Source: Mytilisepta virgata (Eukaryota; Mollusca; Bivalvia; Mytilida; Mytilidae). From it: a DNA stretch of 64,000 nucleotides. The DNA lies in assembly GCA_028015205.1 (NCBI GenBank), contig CM051517.1, forward strand, positions 10,216,501 through 10,280,500, written 5' to 3'. The notes under the pieces are model-generated. The model was not told the origin of the DNA and made no database searches. It saw nothing but the letters and a program-made list of their open reading frames with translations. This document shows, piece after piece, positions 12,701 to 27,700 of the stretch. The translations under genes were made by a program, and so were the position numbers. The number at the start of each line of letters is the position of its first letter. The stretch's first letter is position 1.

Positions 12701-15700
12701 GACAGATTTGTAAGAAGTGTATTTTTGCTGCCATTTCATCCAAATCTTTACAAACTTGTTGTAATGTAGATTTCTGTTCACCTGTAAGATATGAACCATG
12801 CATGGAAATCAAATATAATAACAACTTTCGGTCAAATTATCTGCTCTTTTTATATTTACAAGATATTATTTTTATCAAATTAATTTCTAAAGGAACATGA
12901 GGTTGCACCTGTTATCGTGCAAAGTATACCCTCACCTCTTTTTTAATTTTTAAAATTTGGAAAACAGACTTGTAAAGTTTGACGATAAATTTCATGTAAA
13001 CATAAGGTATCATAAAATTTCTAAGTAATGGCAAACAGAAAGTGGTTCCGTGACAGACCTGAAGAGGAGAGATGATACAAATCATGGTAATAAAGCTGCA
13101 GCCCAAATATCAAAACTTTCCAATGCACAAAAGCTGAGAAAAGTTTGACGAAAAATTTCATGTAAACATAAGGTATTGTAAAATTTGTAAGTATCGGCAA
13201 ACAGGAAGTGGTTCCTTGACAGACCTGAAAATAGGAGAGACGATACAACTCATGGTCATAAAGCTGCAGGCCAAATATCAAAATATTCTGTTTCATGGAA
13301 GCCGAGAAAAGTTTGACAAAAAATTTCATGTAAAAATAAGGTATTGTAAAATATCGGCAAACAGGAAGTGGTTCATTGACATACCTGAAAATAGGAGAGA
13401 TGATACAACTCATGGTCATAAAGCTACAGGCCAAATATCATAACATTCAATTGCACAGAAGCCGAGATAAGTGTAACGAAAAATTTCAGTTTGAACGGAT
13501 GGACAGACCGTAGAGTGGGGGTATAAAAATATACCTTTTTTTCGTCAATATTTAACAATTAAGGATGTTTGCTGGTCATTTTTTTTAATTTTTTGTCAGA
13601 TGTTCAGGATCATCTGGTTTTATCCATTTGAATGCCATAAATTATTTTTCCCACTAACCCATTTTTCTTTTCACAAATATTTTGCATGCAGAATAATAAG
13701 CCATTTGTGAAAATCTTATAAAATCCTTGTTATTATTTAATGGTTTTTGAGAAATAAAACTTGTCAATGATAAAACTATGTAAAATCAAGAGAGCATATT
13801 TTTCCCACCAAATTTTCAATGGCTTATATCTCGAAAACAAGCACATGGACGTATAATTTATTTTCGCTCTTTTAGTTCCTTTATTAATCCACTACCACTT
13901 TTTTTACCAGTTTTATGAAAAGCTTGTTATTTTGAAACTGGGCAGCGAACATACTGTTAAAACTGTTATCAAATTCAAACTGAGATATATCTCTATCATG
14001 CATTATTAAGTTTTGTTATTACATATATTTTTGTTTTACATATGTTTCAGATTTTTATATACTGACCATCAGAGATATAATTTTTTGAAATATTCACATA
14101 TAGTAAGTATATAAAAATTGTTATGATAGAATGAGATTACTTAGGATCTGTAGTTTTTTTTTATTGACATGCTCATTATTGAAGAATGTTTGTCTTCAAG
14201 ATATCTAGAGAATCGATTCACTTAGTGGTCCTTGATTTAATGGGATATCTGATAAATCCCCTTCATTCTTATGTTTACCACATAGGAATAACGATAAAAC
14301 TTGATGTTTTAGCTCATTTCAAAAGCTTACTTTTTTCAGATTTTGAACATTCCATTAACTTGAAGTAAAAATTTTCTGACTTCTTTTTCTGTTTTTTCTC
14401 CACTGCTATTTGTTGTTCCAAGGCAGATAACTCTGTTTGCAATGCACTAGCATTTTCTTCATCCTAAATAAATTGTACGAATTATTCAAAACTGAAAAAA
14501 ATGTTTTTTCTGAAAAACCTTATACCGGTTACCATAAAATGTAAAAAGAACATTCAAATTAAAAATAAATTTTAAACACAGGACTGAATTGATATTGTAC
14601 ATCCAGCCCAAAATAATGTTCACAGCAAAAGTCTACATATTTATAATTTCATATAGAATTATTTTATTTAATGAATTTTATCACTTTTCAATCACAATTC
14701 ATATCATCCATATAAGATAATGTACAGTCTCTCAAATAATATTAAAAACATACATTTACTAAACTCTTAAAAGTATTAATGGACACACTTTTGACAAGAA
14801 AAGAATTTTTTATGAAGTCAGTTTATGTCTTTTTTTTCAGAAATTTTCTGATCTGGTGAAATACATGTAAATAAACATCAATAAATATTCTCCAAGGCTA
14901 CCAAGTGGCTTTTTTTTTTTGAACAAGGTTTGAATTGGACACAAGGCTAAAAAGTCCAAACCACTGATTCCATAGGACTATTCAGACACAAAAAAAAAAT
15001 GAAGCACATTACTTGTTACCAGTTATAAAAGTAAAGTAAATGCTACACTTACTATGCTTTGGACAAATTTTTCCATCTCTGGAGAAAAATTCAGCTGCAT
15101 CGTAGCATAATGATAAACAACATTACATTTCCGAGTATGAGGTGGAATTTCTGATCTTAAATTATCTGCCAACGATAACTGTGACAGATGACGTGTTAAA
15201 TTACTTCCCTTGCTATTTTCTGATATCACACGATTTTGGTTTGCCTTTTTATTTTTTCGGTAAATTCCAGATTTTTCTGTTTGACTGTCTGATTTACTGT
15301 CCTCCATTGAATCATGTGAATGATAACTCCTTTGACTATCTGAATTATTACCACATCTTTTCATATGATCAGATCCCTTATTTTCAGAACTAATTTGGTC
15401 ACTTTTACTATCACTGACTGGAGTTGCATCCGTTTCTAAAATCCTTTCATTATTAAAATTATCTGACACTAAAGTATCATCACTAAGTCTATCAACATTA
15501 TTTGGCACATTTGAAAGTTTTTCAGAGGAGAGAAAATTTTTGGATTTTTCATGGTGGTGTTTACGTCTTGGTCTTCGTCTACGTTCATAATTTTCATTGT
15601 CTGTAGAATCAGAAGTTTCTTGCTGATGTAAGCGTGGATGAAACTGATGTCTATGACTAGTATTATCCCTGTCATTATTTCCACCAGATGGCTGAACCTG

Positions 15701-18700
15701 AGATGATCTGAATTAAAAATGAAGAAATAAATATTCTTATAGGTATAAATAATTTTTATCGGAAAATAATGACCATTATTACTTTTGATGCAAAATCAAG
15801 CATTTTCACTGCTAGGACAAAATTGGAAATAAAAAGGCAGGACCAGGTTTTGGGCAAAATGAAAAGCCAGGTTCACTTGAGGTGTGTAAAAGACAATATA
15901 AAGGACCTATGTCAGTCAGCAAATTTTTTGGCTTAAATGAAAATAAAATTTAGGCCACTTTTGCGGCTGAAAAAAAAATCCAGGACCAAAATTTGTACAT
16001 ATACGTAGAATTGTAACTTATTCCAACAAGGGTTAATGTGTATAATAAATGAAGTCAAGTTTTTGGAGGATGTTTTCAAAATTTAGGAACACAATCATAT
16101 AACAATATTATCCATCTTACCTGTTTGTAGCTCCATTTACAGCATCATATAGACTCATTAATAAATCAGGAGCCCAATAAATATCACAATATTTCTCGGT
16201 AATTGCACTAGCAAATGTCTCCCATTTTAAGCATCCTAATGAAGCTATGTATTCAGCAGTAGCCAAGTCTTCCACACCATTCTCCATGTAACCATCAAAA
16301 GCGAATTCTTCCCGTAATAAATGAATAACACGACTTAATTTCTCTTGTTGAGAACTATGTACATTGTTTAATAATCGCTCAACCATACTGCCAGCAGCAG
16401 GTGGCTTATAAGCACCATTCATACTACTAATGCCACTGTCTTTAGAAGCCGAAGGTGATGATGATTGTGATTCTGAAATAGGTGGTTGAGACACTGTGTG
16501 ATTATCTCCCCCTGATTGTAAGTGAGGTATATGTTGATTGCTTGTCTGTTTTAATGGACTAAATTGAGAATGAATATTTTGATGATTATTTCTGTTTACA
16601 TGGAGAATTGTATCATCATAAGATGAAGCTGGTTGAAATGCAGATAAATGACTAGATAACCTTTTCATTGATTCACCATCAGAATGAAAATGATCATCAT
16701 TTAAACCATGTGCAGACTTAGATCTCCATAGATTAGAAGATTCTGAAACATGATCTGCATGTCGAGTACTCTGAGCTCGGCCGGCATTTTTTGCTCTCAT
16801 ATTTGCAGTCTTTTGCAAGAGATTTTTAGCGGCTCGTCCAGATCGTACTGACCTAAGAGCATTTGGAGAACTGTCCATTTCACCACTTGTATTTAAGGGG
16901 GAATGACTTAATGCGGAAAAATTTGCATGTTGTTTTTTACTTTTTCCTGAGTCACTTAAATGTCCATAATCACTTCCATAATCATTAATAGGTGCTGGAG
17001 TAAAAGGAACAGGCATTCCTATGGGTACTAATTGCACAAAGCCTGTCCTGGGATCCTGTTGTAACTGAACCTGCATAGGATATCCTGGTACCATACCAGC
17101 ACCACCATACTGTGGTAATGTTACTGTCTGTCCAACAACATGCTGTTGGTATTGTGTAGGTATGTTTAAATTAGGCCACATCTGAGGTGGTGGCATTTGA
17201 TTATTGATGTATTGGTTATTTTGACTCTGAACCCATTCCTCAGTATTAGTCTGAGAATGTTTAGGTTGAGATTTACTCATGTAATTCTGTAAATGCTGAG
17301 CAATAGCAGAAGCCAAAGTATCTGTATCAACTTGTGTTCCACGTTTCTGTACCTCACTTAATAAATTTTCCAATGCTCCCATTCCATCTTGTTTAGACTT
17401 ATCTTCAGTACCACCGTCATTCAATGATTTCAGAGGTTTTTTTGGAGATCTATGTTTAGGTGACCTTGGTGGGGATCTACTTTCACTTTCTGAATCTTTA
17501 CCACCTATTGATTGTCTGTGTTTCATTAAATTCTTTTTAAGCTCCTTTAATTTTTTGACAACTTCCTTGTCCTTTTCACTTGGTTGACAATCAGCTGTTT
17601 GGTCCTTTTTAACTTCTTTGCTTTCAACAGGAGTTTCAGTTCTATGTAAAACAATAGGTTTAAAATGAGTTGCAGTAGATCGGTAGGCTGTAGGTATTGA
17701 TTTAGCTGGATCATCAGGTTTTCTAGGAATAGGTTTCTTTGGAACAAAAGCAGATTCTGAGTCCAATTTAATTGGTCGAAATGCTGATCCCATATCCACC
17801 TCCTCATTTTTATCCTCTTGTTTGCATACACTTTCTTCTTGTTCAGTCTAGAAAATATTTGTATGTATGTATTTTATAAAAGTCCTGGGAAAACTGTGCT
17901 TAGGACTTCATAAATACAAATGCTGTAGGTGACATTTACAATGCAAAAAATCATTTTATTTGGTATGAAATAACTTTAATTAATTTTTTTTTAATATATT
18001 CCTGACATAGCTAAGCTCTTTTTTAATAATACATATATCTCATTATAGTAAATTACATTAAAATCACAATGAATTGATTGGAAAATGGATAAACTGCTAT
18101 TATTATTTTTTTGTCTGTTGTATAAAAAGCAATAAAAGGCAAAAAATCAATATATTGTTCAAACCAGTAGATTCAACTGCCTCTATACAGTGGAACCTCT
18201 GTAAACCGAACAGCTATGGGGCTGTAGAAATTTGCCAGTTTTCTGAGGTGCCGGTTTTGAGAGGTTCCGGACCGGACTGAAATCTGACCGGAAGTAAATT
18301 AATTGAAATATCGGAAGGCATGAAAGTTACATATTTACTAAATTTGCATTGTTTCTTCTTTAACTGTTACTAAATCTTAGTCTTTAAGCCTCGTTGTTAG
18401 TTTCTGGTAGAACAGCAAGTTAAAATCCTTTATTAGAACGAAGTTTTTCCTGTACACATCAATGAGGCTTTGTTTAAAATACGCTACTTAATGAAGAGAA
18501 TAAGAGTTCAGCCAGTTTTTAGAGGTGTATTTCATAGGAATATATATGTTTTGGGCCGGAAATTATCTCCGGTATTCAGAATTCAGAGGGTCCGGTTTTT
18601 TGGAGGATTTAGTTACTTGAAAACAGGTGTAAATTCCGGACAAAAAGAAATCGTTCAGTTTGCAGAGGAATCCGTTTTCAGAGGGGCTGGTTAAGGGGAG

Positions 18701-21700
18701 TTCCACTGTATTAGCCAAATCATTTCATATAAATATCTTTTTTCACACTGCAATAAAATATACTTGGAAAGCTAATTGAATAGTCAGTCCTGATATAGAA
18801 AGTGATGTTTTATGGATACTGTGACCTTTAAATAACTCCAAAAATGTCAAAATTTTCAATTTACCACTAAAAGTAGGATCCTTTTCTACTTTCGAAACCA
18901 AGCACAACTACTGAATGAAAAACAATATATTTTGGTAAAATTTTGTATTCTGCCTACTGTTTTGTTACTGGTGACTGGACTAATAACTAATGATCATCTC
19001 AAATATACTGGTCTGATATCAGTAACTTTTTACGTTTTAGAATTTATATTTCCTTGTCACAAGTTAAAATTATCAAATAATGCAAAAGGGTCGTTCAAAA
19101 GCATGCTTAATTTCTACGAAAATATCGTGTCAAAAGAAAACTTACAGACTCTATTCATTAAACCATTCTGAAATTTATAAAAATTTATGTATACATATTT
19201 TACACATATCTAACTCAACACCTACAATTTTGAAATGGGCATCTTGGAAAAGTTGTTGTAACACAAGAGCTGATGATTCACCAGTTCTGCCATCATGGAT
19301 ACCACATATCTGAATTAAAAGGTTTATTTTATGCCTCTGAAATTCTGATTTTGTCACAAGTTATTCATTTACTTAAAACATATCACATTGCAAACAGCAC
19401 TTAAATATTGTTCGGTTTTATACAGTTTATCTTGTCTTTTAAAACATATGAACAACATATCCAAAACATTACACTCCAAAATAATTTCCTAAAAGAATAA
19501 TAAACTGTATCAAATTTCAACATTTTTTTTTATTTGAAAAATTACAATTCCCACATACTGAAGTTGACTACATTTCGTAGAACACACATTTTCTGGTTTT
19601 TGTTGTTGTAATAAAACCTCTGTTTTAAGTTTTGGGCTTCTATACATTTCGGAGCCTCAGTGGCCGAGTGGTCTAGGTAGTTCATCATAACTACTAATGA
19701 TCACTAGCCTGTCAACAATGCGGTTGTGAGTTCGAATCTCACCTGTGGCGGGGTGTGTTTGACTCCCACCTTAATTGACAAGGATTGCCAGTTTTCCTAC
19801 CAAAGGTCGGTGGTTTTCTCCAGGTACTCCGGCTTCCTCCACCAATAAAAACTGGCCGCAGCCAAATAGCCAAATGTGCTGAAAACGGCGTTAAACCCCA
19901 ACTAAACAAACAAAAAATCTATACATTTCATGTAAAGGGAAATTACTCTTTTTCTCTTAATGAAATATCTCTGAACATTGTTTATACTTTTTGAATTTAG
20001 GTATCTATACTATTATTTCTCTTTACTATCAGCTGTAACTTTTTTTTCACTTTTTTGTTTACTATTCATGACAGCCCAATGTGAGTGGTTTAATTCAATA
20101 AAAAATTACTTATTAATAAATTAAATAAATACATGTATATCCAAATGGACTTTACCTCTAATGTTTCATCTATACTCGGTCTTTGTTGTGTGTCAGGGTG
20201 TACTAACTGACTAAGTAATTCCTTCAGTTCTGATGATACATTTAGAGATGTTGCTGATGAATACTTCTTTCCTCCAGCACACTTCAGGGTTGTACCTAAT
20301 CCATAAAGACATGCCTATAATGAATAAATGATACAACTGTTAACTGGACAAAAATAAATCATTTTATAAACAAATGTGAACAATAACTCTTACCTAATGA
20401 TTTTTTATCAAATAAATAACCATTTTAACAACTTAAGAGACTAGAGTTGGTCGCTGGCATATTTCAAACCATCAAGAGAAGTTTTTGAAAAGTAAAATCA
20501 TTTCCAACATGGAATTTCTTATCATAATCTAACTTAAGTATTCAAAATTTTACACAATAAAACTCCAGATTATCTATAAAATCTTTGTAAACCAATCTCT
20601 GATACTCATTCCAAAAAATATGTCAAAAGATGAACGATATCTTTACCTTTTCTGAAAGTTCACCCTTTTGTTGTAGCTCTGGGGCCATAAATATTACTTC
20701 CAATGGTTTATCCTCAGGAATAGCACGGAAAGATATACTGCCATTTTCTCTAACAAGTAATGTGTCTAATGATAGGTAAGCAGCTGTAAAATATAAGTTA
20801 TATAGGTATTCTCATTATAAGCCTGTTGCTACTAAATATCTTTTATATTGTCAAACTTGTTTTCATACAGAATTTGTCATCAGGATTAACTTTTTTACAG
20901 TTTCCTAACAACGGAAGTAAAATTTTGAAACATTGACAAATAACTATAGAGACAGGAGATATCTCATCATCAACTTAAGAATCAACTTACGTAAATGTTT
21001 CATTTTCCTCTGTAGGGAATAAGCACCTTCTTTACACAAGGCCCATAACTCTTCTTCTGTTAAATTTCTGTCAATCAACTCTAGGACTTCACCAACAGTT
21101 AAACCCTAAAATAAAATGGCTGCAATCTGATAAAGACTAATGGTGACTTTTTTTTATTAAATAAGACAACATTTTTAGATATTTTTGGTCAAACCATACG
21201 AATGATAATGATATGTAAGGGATAATTTGGTCCTAGTAAAATAAGATGGATGGATGGATGAATTATTGTTTAACGTCCAGTGGCAACCAGGTGCATATCA
21301 GGACAAGAACATGTTGATATGATATTGAATATGATTCCTGCTTGGTACTAGACTGACACGCTAAGTCGGATTTTTAATGTGCTAGTTCACGAGGTAACTT
21401 TCCGCAAGAAGACATATCACCTCACTCGGACACATTATACTGACTCCGAGCCGACCAGTCTTTGCTCTTACTCCTAGATGCCATGTGCTTGGCGGAGAAG
21501 CAGCAAATACCAATTTTAATGTCTTTGGTTTGACCCGGCTGGGGATCGAACCCCTACCTTCCGCACTCGGGGCGACCACGCTACCACGAGACCACTGAGG
21601 CGGTCCAGTAAAATAGGTCTGGATGGACTAATGTCCCTAGGGAAATAGATCCATGGTGTCAAATTTTCCTAGCAAAACATTCCAACTAATAGTAATCTTA

Positions 21701-24700
21701 GTCTGAGGATCAAATTTACTAGGAAAAAATTGTTGGAAAAAAATAAATAGGAAAATAAGTCCATCTTAAGTATGACGTATTATGAAAGAAATAAAAAAAG
21801 CAAATACTTCTGAAATATGATATATTGTGGAAAATGAATACTAAGGGAAAATGGAATTTATTACAGATAAAGATAATATTCACTTTTAATTGAACAGATA
21901 GAAATTAACAAAAATTTACTATGAAAATATCCATCTAGAGATAAAATTATTAAATATTATTATCAAATTGATTACTGACTTGTATATTTTTCCTATTTTT
22001 ATTGCCTTGAGTTCTGGCTAATGTTATGTTGATATACATCTTTTACATTCATTATAAAAAGTACTCACTACAAAAATCTTAATACTTGTGGTGAACAAAT
22101 TTCACTCCTGCCTTTAAAACAGACTTGATTGATGGATGAATTATTGTTTAACGTCCAGTGGCAACCAGGTGCATATCAGGACGAGAACATGTTGATATGA
22201 TAATGAATATGATTCCTGCTTTGTACTTGACTGACACGCTAAGTCATATTTTTAATGTGCTAGCTCATGAGGTAACTGTCCGCAGGAAGACATATCACCT
22301 CACTCGGACACATTAAACTGACTCCGAGCCAAAATATCGACCTAAACACCGTAAAATACGGTAGTCATTGCTCTTACTCCTAGATGCCGCGTGCTTGGCG
22401 GAGAAGCAGCAAATACCAATTTTAATGTCTTTGGTTTGACCCGGCCGGGGATCGAACCCGCGACCTTCCGCACTCGGGGCGAGGCAGTCAAAACAGACTT
22501 GAAAAAATCATCTATTGTCATTTTATGGAAATCGAGCAAGAAGAATATGATGAGATTTCTTTGTTTTTACAATAAAAGAAGTACATTATTTCAAAAACCG
22601 AAAATGAAAAAAAGAATTATAGCCCCCTACAAATAAAACAACCGTAGTGATGTTCCAAGTGCCAGAACCAATTTTCCTAGGAAAACTAATGCCGGACATA
22701 TATTACTAATGATGGACTCCTTTTCCTAGGAAAATTAATCCTGGGCCTAAATTTTCTAGTAAAATTCAAAATATGGACTTACTTTACTAGGAAACAAAGT
22801 CCTAGGGACTAAATTTACTGTTACATATATACCTTAATAATTATGGTTATCTTTTCAATTTTTTCAAGCAAATCTTTGTAAGCATTAAATTCTCAAAATG
22901 CAAAAAATTTGGGTCACTCAAACACCAAAGGGACAAACAAAAACAGTTGGAGATGTGTGGTAGTTCTAATGATATGTGTGAAGGGAAATTGTTCCAGGTG
23001 TTTAATTAAATTTAAGGGACTGAGGTTTCACTTTTATATGATGTAGTTTTTATTATTAAATGCATTGGTAAATTAATGTTTCTTGGCCAAAAGGCAGGTG
23101 TCAGACTGACATGTACCCACCAAGAACTATCTATTGACCAAATACGGTGGGTCAAGGTATTACAGTTTCTGAGAAATGGACTTAACCACGAAAAAGTGAC
23201 AAAGTCACTCGAGCATGAAATTGATGTCAAGGTCCCAAGCCAGGTGTCAGACTGGCATGTACCCACTAAGAACTATCTATAGACCAAATATGGTTGGCCT
23301 AGGTATTACAGTTGCTGAGAAATGGATTTAACCACGAAACTTGTTTGCAGATTTTAAATTCGTGTTTATGAAATCAGCGAACCATGAAAATAAGGTCAGG
23401 ATCACAAGACAAGTATACTGCAGCAAACCTTATACGATGAGCTACCTGGTGGACCATAAATCTCAATTGTAGGTATTACATGTGCAAAGTTATTTAAGTT
23501 TTAAAAAAGTTCATGCATTCGTCGCCGCCGCAGGTGAGACAAAAACTAATAAACTTAAAGTTTTCATTTTTACAATTACAATCAAAACTGAACTGACAAT
23601 TAACTACTTAGTAAGTATCATTGTTTAATATTCATGACAGTAAAAAATATTTAACATACCTGATGTTTTTTTAATTTATCCTGTTTACTAGATTCAGATT
23701 TCTCCTTTGTTTTTCCTGTGTCTGAATGTTTTCGTTTCTGTGGTACAGGTTTAACTTTTGACATGCTTTCATTATACTGATCATTATTATTGGATAAATC
23801 CATATCGTTCACACCTGAATCATTATCTTGATACTTTTTTATATCCGGTTTTTTAGGAATTGGTGGTTTATCACTTTTGTTCTCATTAGAAGTTCTATTT
23901 TTATTTTTTCTATTATAAGGTGAAGTCTCTTTGAAGTTTCCAGTTGGAGTTGGTATGCCGGTATAAGATCCACGTAGTGCCATGTCATCAGCAGACGACA
24001 CTGGATCAGGTGATCCTGCAGGTGTAGAATGCTGCTGGGGTTCTGTGATATTTAATGCTGACGAATCTGGTAATAATTTTGATTGAGTTTGTAAATAGTT
24101 TGCTAAACCTGCAGTAACATCTGCTAGGTTTGATGTATTTCCATCTGGAGCAGGAGAGAAATGAGCAGTAAATGATCCTATCTTACAACAGATTTCTGCA
24201 GATGATGTTCCTACCAGTTCCTCTTCGCACTGAATTATGACCGATTCTAGATCTGGGCGATCATTAGGTTTTTCTGATGTCATATATCCAAACAATTGCC
24301 TTAATTCTGAACTGATTTCTGCACGTCTAGGTTCTCCATTGTATTCAGCAGCATAAAGCAGTGTCATCCCAAGAGAAAACAGATGTGACTACAATTATAA
24401 TAACGAGATATATATTACAAGATATTCTACTACAACACAAAGGTTGGTAAAGTTTTCCACAAAATCTACAGAGAGTTCAATAAATCCAGAAAAAATTTGC
24501 TTCTACTTCAATCTGATTGGTGCGTTGCCACTTAAAATAGGATCAAATATCAACTTAGTTAAAATATTCATTTTCCCATATATTAGGATAATTAAACCTA
24601 TTGTTATAAATGTTATTATTGTTTGTTATGAACATAAACTTACAATATATAATAACAAATGTTTCTTTACAACTTAAAAAGATACCAAATATGACAATGC

Positions 24701-27700
24701 CTTCTGTAATTAAAAGATAATAATAAGAAATGAGTTTTTTAATGAATTTTTTAACCAAAAAGAATAATCAATATTTGAAGTGTATTATTACACCAATTAA
24801 AATCAGTCTTTTGGTTTAACATAATAATTATTATATCTTTTGCAGCACCTATATTTGAATGGTTTATTCATTACATTAAAACAAGTTCATCATTTTAATG
24901 AAAAGATATTTAAAGCAAAATATTTCAACTATTAAATGACTTTTTTTTAAATAAAAAACTTCTGAATTACAATTTAACCTTTTCATTAAAATCTATTTTC
25001 TGACTGAGAAAACAAACAGATGGAAAATCATTTAATGGATCAAGTTCTTTGAAGAATGATTTTTATAGATAACAGTTCTGAAATTAACAATTAAATAAAA
25101 TAAGAACTAGAATCATCATTTTTGTTTTTAATGATAGATGATCTTATGGTCTGTCTGTTGGCATACTGTTCAGGAAATAGTGGGTTCTAGTTCTAAGTCA
25201 TCCTACAGAACATTAAATTAGTGTTTTCAGGTATACATCAAGCCTGAGACACGAAGGAGTGAGACCAAGGATCATCTGGCAATAAGACGGCCCTACCTTC
25301 CAACTGAGAGTATTCTGGAAATCTTAACAACATATACCAACAAAACTCTCCCATTTACATGACAAAAACCTAGCTATATCATAAAACTCATTCTGTAACA
25401 AATCTTCAGCTATTCAAAGAAATTATCTGGACTTGGTCAATAATATAGTATTTATATTGCATAAGGTTTTCCATATTGGCTTACTTATTGGTCCAAGGCA
25501 AGCCATATTGGAATGAGGCAAAGCCAGTCCAATATGGCTAGGCAAGGACCAATAACTAAGCAAATATGGAAAACCTTGTGCAATTGTACCTTTATTGACT
25601 AACCAGTCCAATATGATCCTAAACTAGGCCAATATGGGGATCAAAAATGTATAGGTAAACCCAGATGGCAAGGAAATGGCTAATATTGGACTGGTAGAAA
25701 CCAGGCCAATGCGGCATATTGGACAGGTATGTGTCACATTGGAGTACTTTGACCTTTTGTATTGTTCTGACAGGTTTTATCATATTTAGGCTTATATTCT
25801 ATTGTTAGTCAATAATAGCGAGCACAGCGAGTGCTATAGGAGCATTATGCATTTTCTACACATGGGTCATTTAGAAAAGTATTTGTTTAATGGGGGCAGC
25901 CATATTGTGCTAGATACTAAGGCTAGAAAAAGTTTTGTTCGCCAGAAATGGAAGTAAGGGAAATAACTTGCTTCAAATTATAATTTTAGAATCAGAATCA
26001 GAATCAGAATCGTGATAACAAAATGAGTTTCTGGAAAGGGCTATTGCTGTGCTCACATCAGTGGCCAACAATAAGCATATCAGTGGCCAACAATAAGCAT
26101 ATTACCTTATATGACTGTTCATTGTGTTCATATTCTGGTGGAATATACAGTTGTTCTGGTTCTGAAAAAAAAAAAACAACAGGTATACAGTAATACTGTA
26201 GGTTCAATTACTCTATTTATTAATTTACATTTTTCAAAAACATTATACATCAAAGTGTCACCATAAAACTTACAAATATGCAAAACCATTTCACTGATTT
26301 ACCACTCACTATCACATAAACTTATATGTTTGTATGACTGGTTTTTTATTTGTTTTTATGAACAGTTGATTTCATCTAAGTCGTTAAATTATTATGGTAA
26401 ACAAGTTATTTGAAAAAAAAGTTACAGTTCAAAAATTAACAATTTTGTTTTACGTGTAATACAATTAGAGATTTTGAATGAAAAACTTTTTATTCACATT
26501 TAAATCAAAGTATCGGTACTTTTAATAGAATATCTAATACTTTTAATGTCTTTTCCACATAATAATGGTATAATTTTCACATCAAGGAAACAATCATTAT
26601 GATTTAGTTCATTTTAATAATGAACCCATCAAATCTTTGTAGAATATCAATGAAAACTAATCAGTTTTCATTTTAAATTTGGACCTTGTCTGAACTTGAA
26701 TACCATAAGTCAAACATCAAGTATCTCATTTCTAAATCCTTTCTGTGAAATTTCAATTGTTTTGAGCTTCAATTACTCAAACTGTCCTGAACCTCAAAAT
26801 TTTTATATCAGACCATTTGGTGTTTAACAACAAGTGTCAACTATGTATGAAGTCCTTATTACTGTGTGTTCTACCAAACTTCTGCCATTGGCTCTACTAT
26901 AAGTTTGTACATTTGAAATAATGATCTGGTAGGTTCTAAAATTAAATATCAAATGTTCAAACTTTTCGAAACAAAATGTTGCATTTGTTTGTGGCGACTT
27001 TTATGCAAAAATCAATGAATCACACACAAAAATCAGAAAATCTGTTATCCATAAAAATTTGAGGTATTTCAGCATTGGAAAAGGGACTATCGAAAATTAA
27101 TTACAACTTATGGAAACAAAAGGTGCAGTTACAGTTTTTATTCCTTTTTATCCTTATTTCACAGAATCTATTTAGATGTTCCTGAAAAAGGATTTGCAAT
27201 TAATGTTAGACACACAGTAATTCTACAGAAATGGAGTATATCTTTGCAACCAATATTTTTTTAATAAGCACAGAATGACCCTTCAGGATGTAACACTTGA
27301 AACATCAGCATGATACATAAAATAAAGACTTTACAGTTCAGTGGATTTAAATGGCATCATCTTCTTATTTAAGAACTTCCTAATCTGGAGAAAAAGATAA
27401 TTTCAATCTGGACCAACAAAACTTTTTTTATTCTAAATATTCTATGTAGCCAAGCAAAACAGCATACCGGATGAATGAATATATCTGTAAGACTAAAGAT
27501 TAATAAGAGTTCAAAGAACAGCTTACCATTTACTGTCAGCATATATGAAAATAATGATTCTTTAAGAAAATAATTTTTAATTAGAACAATTAACTTCCTG
27601 AAATTATGAAATTTAAATATTCTTCTATAGTTTTTATTTCAAGAACTCAGATCAAACAAACACACATTTATTCTTTAAAAAAGAACCTACATAGAAGATT

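Larger units (their letters stand above)
21216..22826. mobile_element. Palindrome-rich TIR-like element hosting two SINE B insertions
   Basis: Repeated motifs TCCTAGTAAA, TCCCTAGGGA and the perfect palindrome TTTTCCTAGGAAAA (near 22669 and 22721) lie at both ends in opposite orientation (GGTCCTAGTAAAATA on the left, TTTACTAGGAAACAAAGTCC on the right). Removing the SINEs at 21244-21606 and 22129-22489 leaves roughly 890 bp. Boundaries approximate. KNDC1 intron 3. Confidence -1.

Noticed and set aside
15469..15684. A 71-codon minus-strand frame overlapping exon 9
   Set aside because: It is an alternative frame of KNDC1 exon 9; the phase-consistent frame gives the ERRRRPRRKHHH-containing linker.
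19651..19725. A Ser/Leu-type tRNA gene
   Set aside because: A- and B-boxes are present, but the sequence does not fold into a full cloverleaf by eye, continues into a SINE body and tail, and is flanked by a 12-bp target duplication.
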